64,000 bases of DNA. Origin: Aphanothece sacrum FPU1 (GTDB lineage Bacteria; Cyanobacteriota; Cyanobacteriia; Cyanobacteriales; Microcystaceae). The stretch lies in the NCBI RefSeq assembly GCF_003864295.1, contig NZ_BDQK01000001.1, forward strand, positions 248,001 through 312,000. Direction: 5' to 3'. The position numbers were made by a program, and so were the translations under genes. The notes under the pieces are model-generated. The model had not been told where the DNA came from and searched no databases. It saw only the letters and a list, made by a program, of their open reading frames with translations. Shown piece after piece: positions 18,001-26,579 of this stretch (the stretch's first letter is position 1; each line of letters starts with the position of its first letter).

Positions 18001-19194
18001 GGAGGGAAATCCTTCAGCAACAGATTCTGCTACCATAGTGCCACTCCAGTCTGGGTTAAACTGATAGACGGAGATCCGATCGGTTTTCAGGAGATCTCTA
18101 GCCCCTTCAACTGCTGTGTTAAATAACGTCTCTAAACTAGGGTTTTGACGAGTACGATAGGCAATACTGCTCAATAGTTGTCGTTGCTTGGTTTCTTGGT
18201 CTTTTTCCTGTAATATATGGATAAATTTGAGATGATATTCAAATTCAATGGCTAATTGAGAGAGAAAATCAATGTCTGTTTTTTGCCACTGTTTCGGCCC
18301 GGAACATTGATGGGTAATAAGTAAGCCATAAAGTTTTTCATCTCCACGAATCGGAACTACTAAATTAGCCCGTATTTTATACTTTTCTAACAGGTTAATA
18401 TAACAAGAAGTCATCCCTGGTTCTGTATAGATGTCGTTGATGCCGCGAATACGACCACTTTGATATTGGGCTGCATGACGTTTCTCAAAACAGGGATCGA
18501 GAATGGTTTCACTAAGAACGGTGGGAAATCCCTCGGCGACAGATTCTGCCACCATTGTGCCACTCCAGTCTGGGTTAAACTTATAAACAACGACCCGATC
18601 TGTTTCGAGAATTTTTCGGGCTTCTTCAACGGTGATTTTATATAAAACCTCAAGACTTGCTTTTTCACGGATACGAAAGGCTAGGGTAGCAAATAATCTC
18701 TGTTGTTGGGTGGTGCGATTTTGATCTTGAGATACTCCACCCCAATGAGAGGATAAATGGTTAAGACGAGTTTCTAATTCCCCTAATTGATCTTTTGATG
18801 TTTCTATTTTATCGGGTTGGTTTTTATCTAAAGATTTAATAGTATTGAGTGCATTTTCTATCTGTTTTGAAGCCCTTTTCATCAAGAGAGTTGCGGTTAC
18901 TCCTGCGGCAACAGAAATAATTCCTGTTTCTAATACTAAGGTAAGGGGGGTTGTTTCCCAAACAGAATTTGCTAGGCCGATCAATAAAACAGGTAAAGAA
19001 GATCCCGCGATCGCGACATAAATTACTTGCTTTTTTAACCCTAGCGATCGCCATCCATTATAAACAGTAGAAAGATAACCTGATTGTGTTATTGGTGAAT
19101 CTGACATCTCTTTTCCATTGACATCATTGTCTCCGTTATTAGTAGATATATTTAACCTATTTGATAGGGAATTTGGTTCATAATTCTGTTTCAT
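15079..19194 (-). CDS. pixJ: Methyl-accepting phototaxis receptor with five tandem cyanobacteriochrome GAF domains (PixJ-like)
   Basis: 1371 aa. Two membrane segments lie at about 57-76 and 82-104. Five GAF domains follow in an exact 173-residue period. Each has the DXCF-type motif DPCF (Cys at 235, 408, 581, 754, 927) and, 29 residues later, a second Cys (264, 437, 610, 783, 956) followed by Tyr in domains 1-2 and His in domains 3-5. This is the dual-cysteine signature of blue/green or similar phycoviolobilin cyanobacteriochromes. A HAMP-like region (about 1035-1085) and an MCP signalling hairpin (about 1140-1340, with NASIEANELSQDGQGFAVVA) complete it. It should sense light and control the adjacent CheA-type kinase through the CheW. 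Synechocystis PixJ1 has two GAF domains, so five is an expansion. Confidence 0.9.
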   Translation of the reverse strand: MKQNYEPNSLSNRLNISTNNGDNDVNGKEMSDSPITQSGYLSTVYNGWRSLGLKKQVIYVAIAGSSLPVLLIGLANSVWETTPLTLVLETGIISVAAGVTATLLMKRASKQIENALNTIKSLDKNQPDKIETSKDQLGELETRLNHLSSHWGGVSQDQNRTTQQQRLFATLAFRIREKASLEVLYKITVEEARKILETDRVVVYKFNPDWSGTMVAESVAEGFPTVLSETILDPCFEKRHAAQYQSGRIRGINDIYTEPGMTSCYINLLEKYKIRANLVVPIRGDEKLYGLLITHQCSGPKQWQKTDIDFLSQLAIEFEYHLKFIHILQEKDQETKQRQLLSSIAYRTRQNPSLETLFNTAVEGARDLLKTDRISVYQFNPDWSGTMVAESVAEGFPSILSETILDPCFEKRHAAQYQSGRIRGINDIYTEPGMTDCYINLLEKYKVRANLVVPIRGEEKIYGLLIAHQCSGPKQWQKEDIDVLSQLANELEYHVKFIHVLQEKERQTRQRQLFSTIAFRTRQTPQLNVLFNTTVEGARDIMKADRVVVYKFNPDWSGTMIAESVGSGFPSVLSETIIDPCFEKRNAAQYQEGRIRAINDIYTEPGMTDCHINLLEKYKVRANLVVPLRKNEKLYGLLIAHHCADSHHWEPWELDFLSQLATEAEYSLDYISFINQQQAGAQRAWFFGEIAFRARQSLNLQEIFQATVQGTRKILKTDRVLIYHFNADWSGTMIAESVADGFPKVLAQTIDDPCFRSQYVEAYKKGRVKAINDIYNEPGLSDCHIRTLEKYEVKANIVAPLRQNGELFGLLIAHHCSEAKFWEKTDIDFLSQVATQVEYAIDHLSFIEKIQETAGQARLFGDISFRARRSLSMQDILTSTVEGARKTLNTDRVLIYRFNADWSGTMIAESIGEGFAKVLSQTIDDPCFRGRYIDLYRNGRVRAINDIHNEPGLTDCHIRTLEQYGVKANLVAPLRKNNELFGLIIAHHCSKPRVWKKSDIDFFSELATQTEYALDHITYIEQLQQARQIAETASQEQRQQKEAIQHQLDTLLKDVNGAFKGDLTVRSTAFEGEIGRVAQFINKTLENLQRLVLQVQSASHAVTQTANHSAQDIKSLAAEAQEASAVITTALTQSQGMADSIQSVAANAQQAKLKVEQADQSVKEGDEAMNLTVESILAIQNTVEETSEKLKRLGEASQKISRVVSLIRDLASQTQVLALNASIEANELSQDGQGFAVVANEVRSLSERSTAAAEEIEEMVEEIQTETKQVITAMEAGREQVISGTELVEITRQKLTSIAQVSEQIRDLVEEIAQAATVQAETSASVSSTMQAVDTIAQKTSERSVKQAESFETLLRVAQALHKSVAQFKVR

Positions 19195-19261
19195 AGCTCA
19201 ATTAAACCCAAAATTGCTTATATTTGTTGATTATATTGAAAATTTAAGCCAAAAACAAACA

Positions 19262-19747
19262 CTAATGAGAAATTTCCTTTTTCTTAAGTAACTCAAAAAT
19301 TTTTTCTCCATCTAAGTGTAGCAATAATTCTCCTTTTTGCCCTTGCAGTTCTTTGTTCAAACAATGAGCAAGTTCCCAAGGAATCGATTTAATTACTATT
19401 TCTGGTGGGTTGACATCCTTCTCCCTGACCAATTGTCCGACTTGATGAACAGCTAACCCCACAACTTTGTTGTGTTGATGGATGATAATTATATTATAGG
19501 GATTATAATAGCTTTCTTTCAAGGAAGGGGAAAGGGTTAGAAGAGAGGCAAAATCTATGATCCATAAAACTTCCCCCCGACGATTACACACTCCCATGAC
19601 TGACGAGAAAACACCATAAATCGGGATAATTTGATTGGGAGTAATTCTGATGATTTCACTGACGAGATCAGTCGATAACATGGACTGAATCTCTGGGGTT
19701 AAGTGAAATGACAGAAATTCATAATGTCGTTTTTGTTGAAGCTTCAT
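19262..19747 (-). CDS. pixI: CheW-like coupling protein (PixI-like)
   Basis: 161 aa with a single CheW fold: the segments VSEIIRITPNQIIPIYGV, VMGVCNRRGEVLWIIDFA and VVGLAVHQVGQLV match conserved CheW strands. It bridges receptor and CheA in taxis arrays. First gene of the minus-strand operon, 67 nt upstream of the receptor. The 199-bp region before it is shared with the divergent PAS-GGDEF-EAL gene and should hold both promoters. PixI in Synechocystis is the equivalent gene; assignment is by position plus domain. Confidence 0.83.
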   Translation of the reverse strand: MKLQQKRHYEFLSFHLTPEIQSMLSTDLVSEIIRITPNQIIPIYGVFSSVMGVCNRRGEVLWIIDFASLLTLSPSLKESYYNPYNIIIIHQHNKVVGLAVHQVGQLVREKDVNPPEIVIKSIPWELAHCLNKELQGQKGELLLHLDGEKIFELLKKKEISH

Positions 19748-19946
19748 ATTTAATCACGTTGTTATAATACTTAGTCTAACTTTCTTTTTAGTCTCAATAT
19801 GTAGTATGCTGGTAGAATCACTTATTTTAATTGAACAATCTGACTATAACTATAAGAATCTTACTCAGAACTATAACAATCTTAACCCACTTTTCCCACG
19901 TCAATTTACAGTACAAAAGGTAGTTTTTCGCATTAAATAGGTAATT

Positions 19947-22199
19947 ATGAATTCATTTTCTGACACTTCTTACTCAAACCCTTCGTCCATTATATACTTA
20001 CAAAAAGCTCGTAAAGAGTTAGAAAATCCAGAAGAAAATCAAATAGCAAAGTTACTTCATATCAACGAACAACTTAACGCAAAAATTCACAAATATCAGC
20101 GTTCTGAAATTGCTTTATTATCAACAAAAACACAGTTACATCGATTACTTTCTTGTAGTCCAGTAGTAATTTATAGTCGTCAAGCATCCGATGGATTTGC
20201 TCTAACTTTCGTGAGTGATAGTATCAAACAATTTGGCTATAAACCTCGACAGTTTTTTGAAAATAGGAAATTTTGGTCAAGTTGTATTCATTCTGAAGAC
20301 GTTTTAGAGGTTTGTACTCAACTTCTTAATTTATTTGACGAAGAATCACAGATCTGTCAATATCGTCTCAGACATCAAAATGGGGCTTATCGTTGGATTC
20401 AAGATCAACGAAAGCTGATGCGAGATGATACAGGTAAAGCCATAGAAATTATTGGTTCGTGGCAAGATATTACGGAACGAAAAGAAATTGAACAAGCCCT
20501 TTTTCGCGAAAAAGAATTAGCTCAAGTTACCTTAAATTCTATTGGAGATGGAGTCATTACCACTGATTCTTCTGGAAGGATTTTATATCTGAATCCTGTG
20601 GCTGAAAAGATTACGAATTGGACTATTGCTGAAGCGAAAGGCCAACCCATATCAGCAGTATTTAAAACAGTTAATGAACACAGTAGTCAACCAGAAGAAA
20701 GTTCAGTTAACAAAGTGTTACGTCAAGGAATTCAAGTCTGTGTCAATGATAATATTCTGCTGATCTCCCGTGAAGGAGATAAATATGCTATTGATCAATC
20801 GGCCGCACCTATTTATAATCATAACAAAAAAATAATTGGTACTGTTTTAGTATTTCGGGATGTTACCAAACCTCGTGAACTAGCACGTGAAGTGTCTTGG
20901 CAAGCAAATCATGATATGTTAACAGGTTTAATTAACCGACGAAGTTTTGAGGAACAATTAGAAGCTGCTATTTTTGACGCTAGAACCAATAAACATAACT
21001 ATATTCTTTGCTATTTGGATTTAGATCAATTTAAAGTAGTTAATGATACCTGTGGTCATATTGCTGGTGATGAACTGTTACGTCAATTGGCTGGATTACT
21101 TACTCGTCAAGTTCGTATCAGCGATCATCTTGCTCGTTTAGGAGGGGACGAGTTTGGTATTCTTCTCCATCAATGTCCTCTCCATGCAGGAGAAAAAATT
21201 GCAGATAAATTTCGTCAGACAATTGAAGATTTTCGGTTTATTTGGGATGATAAAACTTTTAGTATTGGTGCTAGTATTGGTTTAGTTGAAATTAATGCTG
21301 ATACTGTGGATTTGAATGGTTTATTAAGTGCGGCTGATGCAGCTTGTTATGCGGCTAAAGATAATGGTAGAAATCAACTACATATTTATCAAGCTGATGA
21401 TGTTGAAATGACGAAACAACGAGAAGAAAGACAGTGGATTTCTAAAATTAATGTAGCCTTAGAAGAAAACCGTTTCTGTTTATATTTTCAAAAAATTATC
21501 TCCGTTGATTCATCACAAACATCCCATAAAAATCATAATGAATTATTGATACGGATGATAGATAAGGACGGAAAAATTATCCCTCCGATGGCATTTATTC
21601 CTGCCGCAGAACGCTATGATTTAATGTCAGCAATAGATAAATGGGTCGTTAGTCACTTTTTTCAGTATTATCCCACTCTGACAGATACTCAAAAGCAAGA
21701 AATTTATACCATTAATCTATCAGGAACCAGTTTAACAAATGACAAATTTCTTAATTTTCTCAAGGAACAATTAGCAGAACATGAAGTGTCTCCAGAAACC
21801 CTATGTTTTGAGATAACAGAAACTACTGCTATTGCTAATTTAAGTAAAGCAATGGTGTTTATTCATGAACTCAAGAAAATTGGCTGTCATTTTGCTTTAG
21901 ATGATTTTGGTAGTGGTATGAGTTCTTTTGGTTATTTAAAAAATCTCCCTATTGACTACTTGAAAATTGATGGTAGTTTTATCAAGGATATTCTTACAGA
22001 TCCCATTGATTGTGCGATGGTCGAATGTATTAATCGTCTTGGTCATGTGATGGGAATTAAAACCATTGCTGAGTTTGTTGAAAATGATGAAATTCTCCAC
22101 AAATTACAGGATATGGAAGTTGATTATGCACAAGGTTATGGTATCGCTAAACCTTGTCCTCTATTTCATAATCTTCAAGTTCAGAACTCAAAAAGTTGA
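19947..22199 (+). CDS. PAS-PAS-GGDEF-EAL cyclic-di-GMP protein
   Basis: 750 aa. PAS domains at about 70-175 and 188-305 (with WQDITERK and VFRDVTKPR ends). GGDEF domain at about 320-475 with intact RLGGDEF and, five residues before it, an RISD I-site for product inhibition. EAL domain at about 490-745: the signature reads ELLIR, so the catalytic Glu is kept; EITET, DDFGSG, KIDGSF, and the EFVEN and QGYG elements are also present. Both cyclase and phosphodiesterase activity look possible. No membrane segment is evident, so PAS domains probably sense a soluble ligand or redox state. It is divergent from the phototaxis operon and its 3' end overlaps the convergent regulator by 53 nt. Confidence 0.92.
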   Translation: MNSFSDTSYSNPSSIIYLQKARKELENPEENQIAKLLHINEQLNAKIHKYQRSEIALLSTKTQLHRLLSCSPVVIYSRQASDGFALTFVSDSIKQFGYKPRQFFENRKFWSSCIHSEDVLEVCTQLLNLFDEESQICQYRLRHQNGAYRWIQDQRKLMRDDTGKAIEIIGSWQDITERKEIEQALFREKELAQVTLNSIGDGVITTDSSGRILYLNPVAEKITNWTIAEAKGQPISAVFKTVNEHSSQPEESSVNKVLRQGIQVCVNDNILLISREGDKYAIDQSAAPIYNHNKKIIGTVLVFRDVTKPRELAREVSWQANHDMLTGLINRRSFEEQLEAAIFDARTNKHNYILCYLDLDQFKVVNDTCGHIAGDELLRQLAGLLTRQVRISDHLARLGGDEFGILLHQCPLHAGEKIADKFRQTIEDFRFIWDDKTFSIGASIGLVEINADTVDLNGLLSAADAACYAAKDNGRNQLHIYQADDVEMTKQREERQWISKINVALEENRFCLYFQKIISVDSSQTSHKNHNELLIRMIDKDGKIIPPMAFIPAAERYDLMSAIDKWVVSHFFQYYPTLTDTQKQEIYTINLSGTSLTNDKFLNFLKEQLAEHEVSPETLCFEITETTAIANLSKAMVFIHELKKIGCHFALDDFGSGMSSFGYLKNLPIDYLKIDGSFIKDILTDPIDCAMVECINRLGHVMGIKTIAEFVENDEILHKLQDMEVDYAQGYGIAKPCPLFHNLQVQNSKS

Positions 22200-22878
22200 A
22201 TTGATTAAGAACTTGAGCATTTTCCAGGGTTAAAATTTTCTGTAATTCAGATACTTTATTCACAATGGCTAGAAAACGGGCTAATTCTTGTTGTAAAGTT
22301 TTAATGTGGTTATTTCTTTCTTGTTCAGTGGATGTATTTTTAAATTGATCGAGGGTATTAATCATTGATACTAGGGGTTTACGGATGATATGAGATAAAT
22401 GCTCTAACAAGGTATCTTTAGCTGTTAGTAAATCTTGAAGTTGTCGGAGTTGTTGTTCTAAGTTTTCGCTGGATTCACTAATGGTTGAATATCGCTGTAA
22501 CAGAACTTGTTGTTTCCTCAGTCGTGAGGTAATCGCTGCACGCAGTTGATCGCTGGTAACGGGTTTATTAAGATAATCATCTGCACCTAATTCCATTCCA
22601 TGACGTAGATCCTCATTATTACTAGAAACGGTTAGAAAAATAAAGGGAATAGCGGCAGTTTTGGGATCTTGTTGTAGATTATTTAAGACATCATAGCCGT
22701 CTAATTCAGGCATTAAAATATCACAAATGATTAACTCAGGCAAATGAATTTGAGCTAATTCAATTCCTATACGACCATCTTCCGCTTCGATGGCATAAAA
22801 TCCTTCTGATTCCAGGAATTTTACAAGGTTCGTACGAGTTGCTCGATCATCTTCAATTACGAGAATTTTCTGTTTCAT
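22147..22878 (-). CDS. Response regulator with C-terminal coiled coil and kinase-type DHp helix remnant
   Basis: 243 aa from the ATG at 22878 (MKQKILVIEDD); the longer reading from 22977 adds a non-conserved hydrophobic tail. The receiver (about 3-120) has the acidic pair, the phosphoacceptor in LIICDILMPELDG and the Lys in YLNKPV. A coiled-coil segment follows, then LSHIIRKPLVSM, which resembles the H-box (LSHEIRTPL) of histidine kinases, but the ATPase domain is absent. It could be a phosphotransfer protein of Spo0B-like design or a decayed hybrid kinase. The 3' end overlaps the convergent GGDEF-EAL gene by 53 nt. Confidence 0.75.
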   Translation of the reverse strand: MKQKILVIEDDRATRTNLVKFLESEGFYAIEAEDGRIGIELAQIHLPELIICDILMPELDGYDVLNNLQQDPKTAAIPFIFLTVSSNNEDLRHGMELGADDYLNKPVTSDQLRAAITSRLRKQQVLLQRYSTISESSENLEQQLRQLQDLLTAKDTLLEHLSHIIRKPLVSMINTLDQFKNTSTEQERNNHIKTLQQELARFLAIVNKVSELQKILTLENAQVLNQFNFLSSELEDYEIEDKV

Positions 22879-22978
22879 TCTCCGAAATCCACTTAGATAT
22901 AATATTAAGATAATACTTATTGTTCGGATAAGTGTTATTCTTTCAAGTATACTCAATTTGTTAATGGAATTAATCAAA

Positions 22979-23254
22979 TTAAGTAATATTAACTGATATC
23001 ATTTCCCAGTTTAAGAATTTTTCTCCTTTATTTTGGTTCAAATAGTACTTTTTCTCTAATTCTTCCTCCATTAATAATAAATTATCTATTGTCCAATAAA
23101 AATTTTGAGAAGTTATGATCAAACAATCAATATCACTATCCGGTCGAAAATTATCTCTCAGTACAGAACCAAATAATGCAAATTCAAGAATGTTCCAACG
23201 ATTACAAAAATCAGTAATTTAATCAATTTGAATCTCTATATTTTTGGTTTTCAT
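22979..23254 (-). pseudogene. MNT-type nucleotidyltransferase (MntA-like), broken
   Basis: Reading from an ATG at 23254, the frame gives MKTKNIEIQID, then a TAA at codon 12 (23219-23221), then ITDFCNRWNILEFALFGSVLR and DSDIDCLI. The GSxxR...SDID motif is the nucleotidyltransferase active site of MntA-type antitoxins. After about codon 70 the sequence departs from the family, suggesting a frameshift, and it ends at 22979. No HEPN partner is seen. This is a decayed toxin-antitoxin component between the regulator and the replication-like gene. Confidence 0.72.
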
Positions 23255-23407
23255 AGTTGAATAATATCTGCATTCCCTACTTTTAGGAATAAAATCAACA
23301 AAATAGTTTTTTTGTACCTTCTCTATTTAGTGTCTTTCCATTAAACTTAAATATCCAAACGCTACATATAGAGTTTGTCGGCAGTCACTTTTTAGGAGAA
23401 AGTATTA

Positions 23408-26400
23408 ATGAACTATCAACAAGAATGGCAAAATAGTGGTGTTGATAAACAACTGATCAACCTTAACGTTACTCCTTTAAAAGGTAATTCTCCTTGCGAA
23501 TATTTGCTCTATTCTGATTCACTTCCTAGACGAAATGATGGGAGAGTCACTCATTCTATTTTACAACGTTATGAACACACAGAACAGGGTGGTTGGTGGT
23601 GTTCAGGGATTGATTTATTAACAGGAGAAAATGACTTATGGGGATGTTTTAAACCTAATTGTCCTCGCTTCACTCAGCAACAGAATAAAGTTATTAAATA
23701 TGAACATCCTCCTCAAACTCCTACAGGTATTTTTGCTTTAAAAGTTCCCTTACATTTATGGCAAATGTTAGCTCATCGTTACCAGATTGATTTTACCACA
23801 GAAACCATAGATAATCAACAACCAGATTTAGGCTTTTGGCAATGGGTAATAGCTCATCCTTCTATCCCTATTTGTATTACAGAAGGGGCCAAAAAAGCAG
23901 GCGCATTATTAAGTGCAGGATATGTAGCGATCGCCCTTCCTGGTATTAATAATGGCTATCGTACTCCTAGAGATGAATCAGGAAATCGTATCGGCAAATC
24001 TCATCTGATTCCTCAATTAGAAAAACTAGCAATTTCGGGTAGACAAATTTATATTACTTTTGATCAAGATAGTAAACCGAATACGATTAAATCTGTTAAT
24101 GCTGCTATTAGACAACTGGGGTATTTATTCACTCAAAAAAGCTGTCAAGTTAAGGTCATTACTTGGCGATTTGAATGGGGAAAAGGGGTTGATGATTTTA
24201 TTGCCAATGAAGGACAAAAAAAGTTTGATGAAGCTTATCAGAAAGCTTTACCCTTAGAGACATGGAAAGCTCAAGAATTAACCCAATTAACGTATGCTTC
24301 AGACATTGAGGTAAATTCTCGTTATCTTGAACCTTTTATCATTCCGAATAATGCTAAATTAATTGGTATTAAATCCCCCATTGGAAGCGGAAAAACTCAA
24401 GTTTTAGAGAATATTGTTAAAGAAGCGATCGCCCGCAAACAAAAAGTTTTAGTCATTGGACATCGTATCAAATTAGTTGAACAACTTTGTCAGCGTTTTG
24501 GACTTCCTTATATTACGGAAATTAAAGATAATTCTCGAAATGAATGTTTAGGCTATGGATTATGTATTGATTCCCTTCATGAGAATTCTTCTGCTAACTT
24601 TAATCTTGAAGATTGGAGAGAAGCACTTGTTATTATAGATGAAGTAGAACAGGTTCTTTGGCATGGTTTAAATTCAGATACTTGTAAACAGAATAGAGTC
24701 CCTATTCTCAAATGTTTTAAAACTCTAATACAAAATATTTTAGGGGGAGGAGGAAAACTTTTTATTGCTGATGCACACTTAAGCGATGTTTCTCTCGATT
24801 ACTTAATTACTTTATCCGGTATTAATGTTAAACCTTTTATTATAAAAAATGCTTGGAAACCTAGTAATAGAGATACTTGGGAAGTTTATCAATATACAGA
24901 AAGTACCCCTAACAATATAGTTAAAGATTTAGTAGGCTATATTCGTCAAGGAGGGAAACCGTTTGTTTGTTTATCTGCTCAAAAAATAACCAGTAAATGG
25001 GGAACTCAAACCTTAGAATCTTACTTAAAAAAGCAATTTCCTGATGCTAACATTTTACGAATTGATTCGGAATCATTAACTGATCCTAACCATGCAGCTT
25101 ATCAATGTATTACCCATCTTAATGAAATTTTAGGTAACTATGATATTGTGCTTGTTAGTCCCGCAATTGAAACTGGAATAAGTATTGATATTAAACGGCA
25201 TTTTACTTCAGTTTGGTGTTTAGCACAAGGGGTACAAACTGCTACATCTGTCTGTCAATCTTTAGGGAGAGTTAGAGAGAATATTCCCCGTTATATTTGG
25301 ATAGCCCCTTATGGATTTAATCAAGTAGGAAATGGATCAACTTCTATTCCTGGATTACTTACATCTGGTCATAAATTAACTCAATTAAATATTAGACTAT
25401 TACAACAATCTGATTTAGAAGCATTAGACGATTTAGACACGGGATTTCAAGCAGAATCTTTATTATGTTGGGCTAAAATGTCTGTGAGAGTAAATGCTTC
25501 TATGATGAATTATCGAGAAGCTATTTTAGCACTGCTTCATGGGGCGAATCATTCTCTTAAACTAAGTTATCAAAAACCAGATCAAACAAAAAAAAATCAC
25601 TTCCCTCCTAATCTAATAGAAACAATTGATATTGTTAGACAAGAAAATTATGAAGCCGAATGTCAAGCGATCGCCCATTCAAGAAACTTAAATGAGCAAC
25701 AATATAATAAATTAAAGAAACGATTAATTAAAACAAAAAAAGAACGTCATGCGATTAAAAGATATGATCTAAAACAACGTTATGGTATTCCTATTACACC
25801 TGAATTAGTCGCCTTAGATAATCAAGGTTGGTATCAAAAACTAAGACTAAACTATTTTCTGACAATCGGGCGTTCTTATTTAGCAGATAGAGATGCAATG
25901 GTAGCACATAAATTAATTGAAATGGGACAAGGAAGTCTATTTTTACCCGACTTTAATCATTGTCAATTAGGAGCTATAATTGGCACATTAGAAGTCTTAG
26001 GAATTCCTATTTTAATGATGTATCCTCAACGCCAATTAAATCCCACTGATGATGATTTAATTAAGATGGCAAATCTAGCAATTAATAACCGACATGAGAT
26101 TAAAACATTAATGGGAATTGGCATTGCTAAAAATTCTAGTCCTATTACGATTATCCGAAGATTATTAGATAAAATTGGTTATGGTTTAACTTGTCTTGGA
26201 TTGAAAACTATTGCTAAAAAGCGAGTGAGATTGTATCAAGTCGTTATTCCGAAAGATGGACGAGAAGAAGTATTCAAACAATGGTTATTAAGAGATAATT
26301 GTAGTCCAGGAAGTTCTGAACCTTGGTATGCTGAATATAATTTGTCACCATTAAAGCTTAATGCTGAAGAACAAAATCATTCAAAAAATTACATTCAATT

Positions 26401-26416
26401 GAGTCTTGATTTATAG
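23408..26416 (+). CDS. CyRepA1-family plasmid-type replication protein (DUF3854 primase plus helicase)
   Basis: 1002 aa. The DUF3854/TOPRIM-like region spans about 145-270, with Glu in CITEGAKKAGALL and acidic YITFDQDSKPN. A P-loop helicase follows: Walker A SPIGSGKTQ at about 322-330, Walker B IIDEVEQ at about 409, and a motif VI-like SLGRVRE at about 620. The C-terminal third is unassigned. CyRepA1 proteins are described as replication proteins of cyanobacterial plasmids; finding one among chromosomal genes suggests an integrated element or a domesticated copy. A HIP1 octamer recurs inside. An AGGAG precedes the ATG. No rep iterons or partition genes were seen around it. Confidence 0.8.
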   Translation: MNYQQEWQNSGVDKQLINLNVTPLKGNSPCEYLLYSDSLPRRNDGRVTHSILQRYEHTEQGGWWCSGIDLLTGENDLWGCFKPNCPRFTQQQNKVIKYEHPPQTPTGIFALKVPLHLWQMLAHRYQIDFTTETIDNQQPDLGFWQWVIAHPSIPICITEGAKKAGALLSAGYVAIALPGINNGYRTPRDESGNRIGKSHLIPQLEKLAISGRQIYITFDQDSKPNTIKSVNAAIRQLGYLFTQKSCQVKVITWRFEWGKGVDDFIANEGQKKFDEAYQKALPLETWKAQELTQLTYASDIEVNSRYLEPFIIPNNAKLIGIKSPIGSGKTQVLENIVKEAIARKQKVLVIGHRIKLVEQLCQRFGLPYITEIKDNSRNECLGYGLCIDSLHENSSANFNLEDWREALVIIDEVEQVLWHGLNSDTCKQNRVPILKCFKTLIQNILGGGGKLFIADAHLSDVSLDYLITLSGINVKPFIIKNAWKPSNRDTWEVYQYTESTPNNIVKDLVGYIRQGGKPFVCLSAQKITSKWGTQTLESYLKKQFPDANILRIDSESLTDPNHAAYQCITHLNEILGNYDIVLVSPAIETGISIDIKRHFTSVWCLAQGVQTATSVCQSLGRVRENIPRYIWIAPYGFNQVGNGSTSIPGLLTSGHKLTQLNIRLLQQSDLEALDDLDTGFQAESLLCWAKMSVRVNASMMNYREAILALLHGANHSLKLSYQKPDQTKKNHFPPNLIETIDIVRQENYEAECQAIAHSRNLNEQQYNKLKKRLIKTKKERHAIKRYDLKQRYGIPITPELVALDNQGWYQKLRLNYFLTIGRSYLADRDAMVAHKLIEMGQGSLFLPDFNHCQLGAIIGTLEVLGIPILMMYPQRQLNPTDDDLIKMANLAINNRHEIKTLMGIGIAKNSSPITIIRRLLDKIGYGLTCLGLKTIAKKRVRLYQVVIPKDGREEVFKQWLLRDNCSPGSSEPWYAEYNLSPLKLNAEEQNHSKNYIQLSLDL

Positions 26417-26579
26417 ATTTTAAAGAACTTACGCACCGAAACTCTCCGTAGGGTCAATTGATGAATTAACCTTACTAAAACACTAAATATTTAGAGAATA
26501 TATTAAGTGATCAATTTAGCCAACTTGTATTACAGTATAATTAAGACATAAAGCCTATCATCTTTAAGCTAGACTAGCA

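Noticed and set aside
17362-18668. Repeated 61-81-aa + strand ORFs opposite the receptor gene
   Set aside because: They arise from the five duplicated GAF domains on the minus strand; no motif or start signal of their own.
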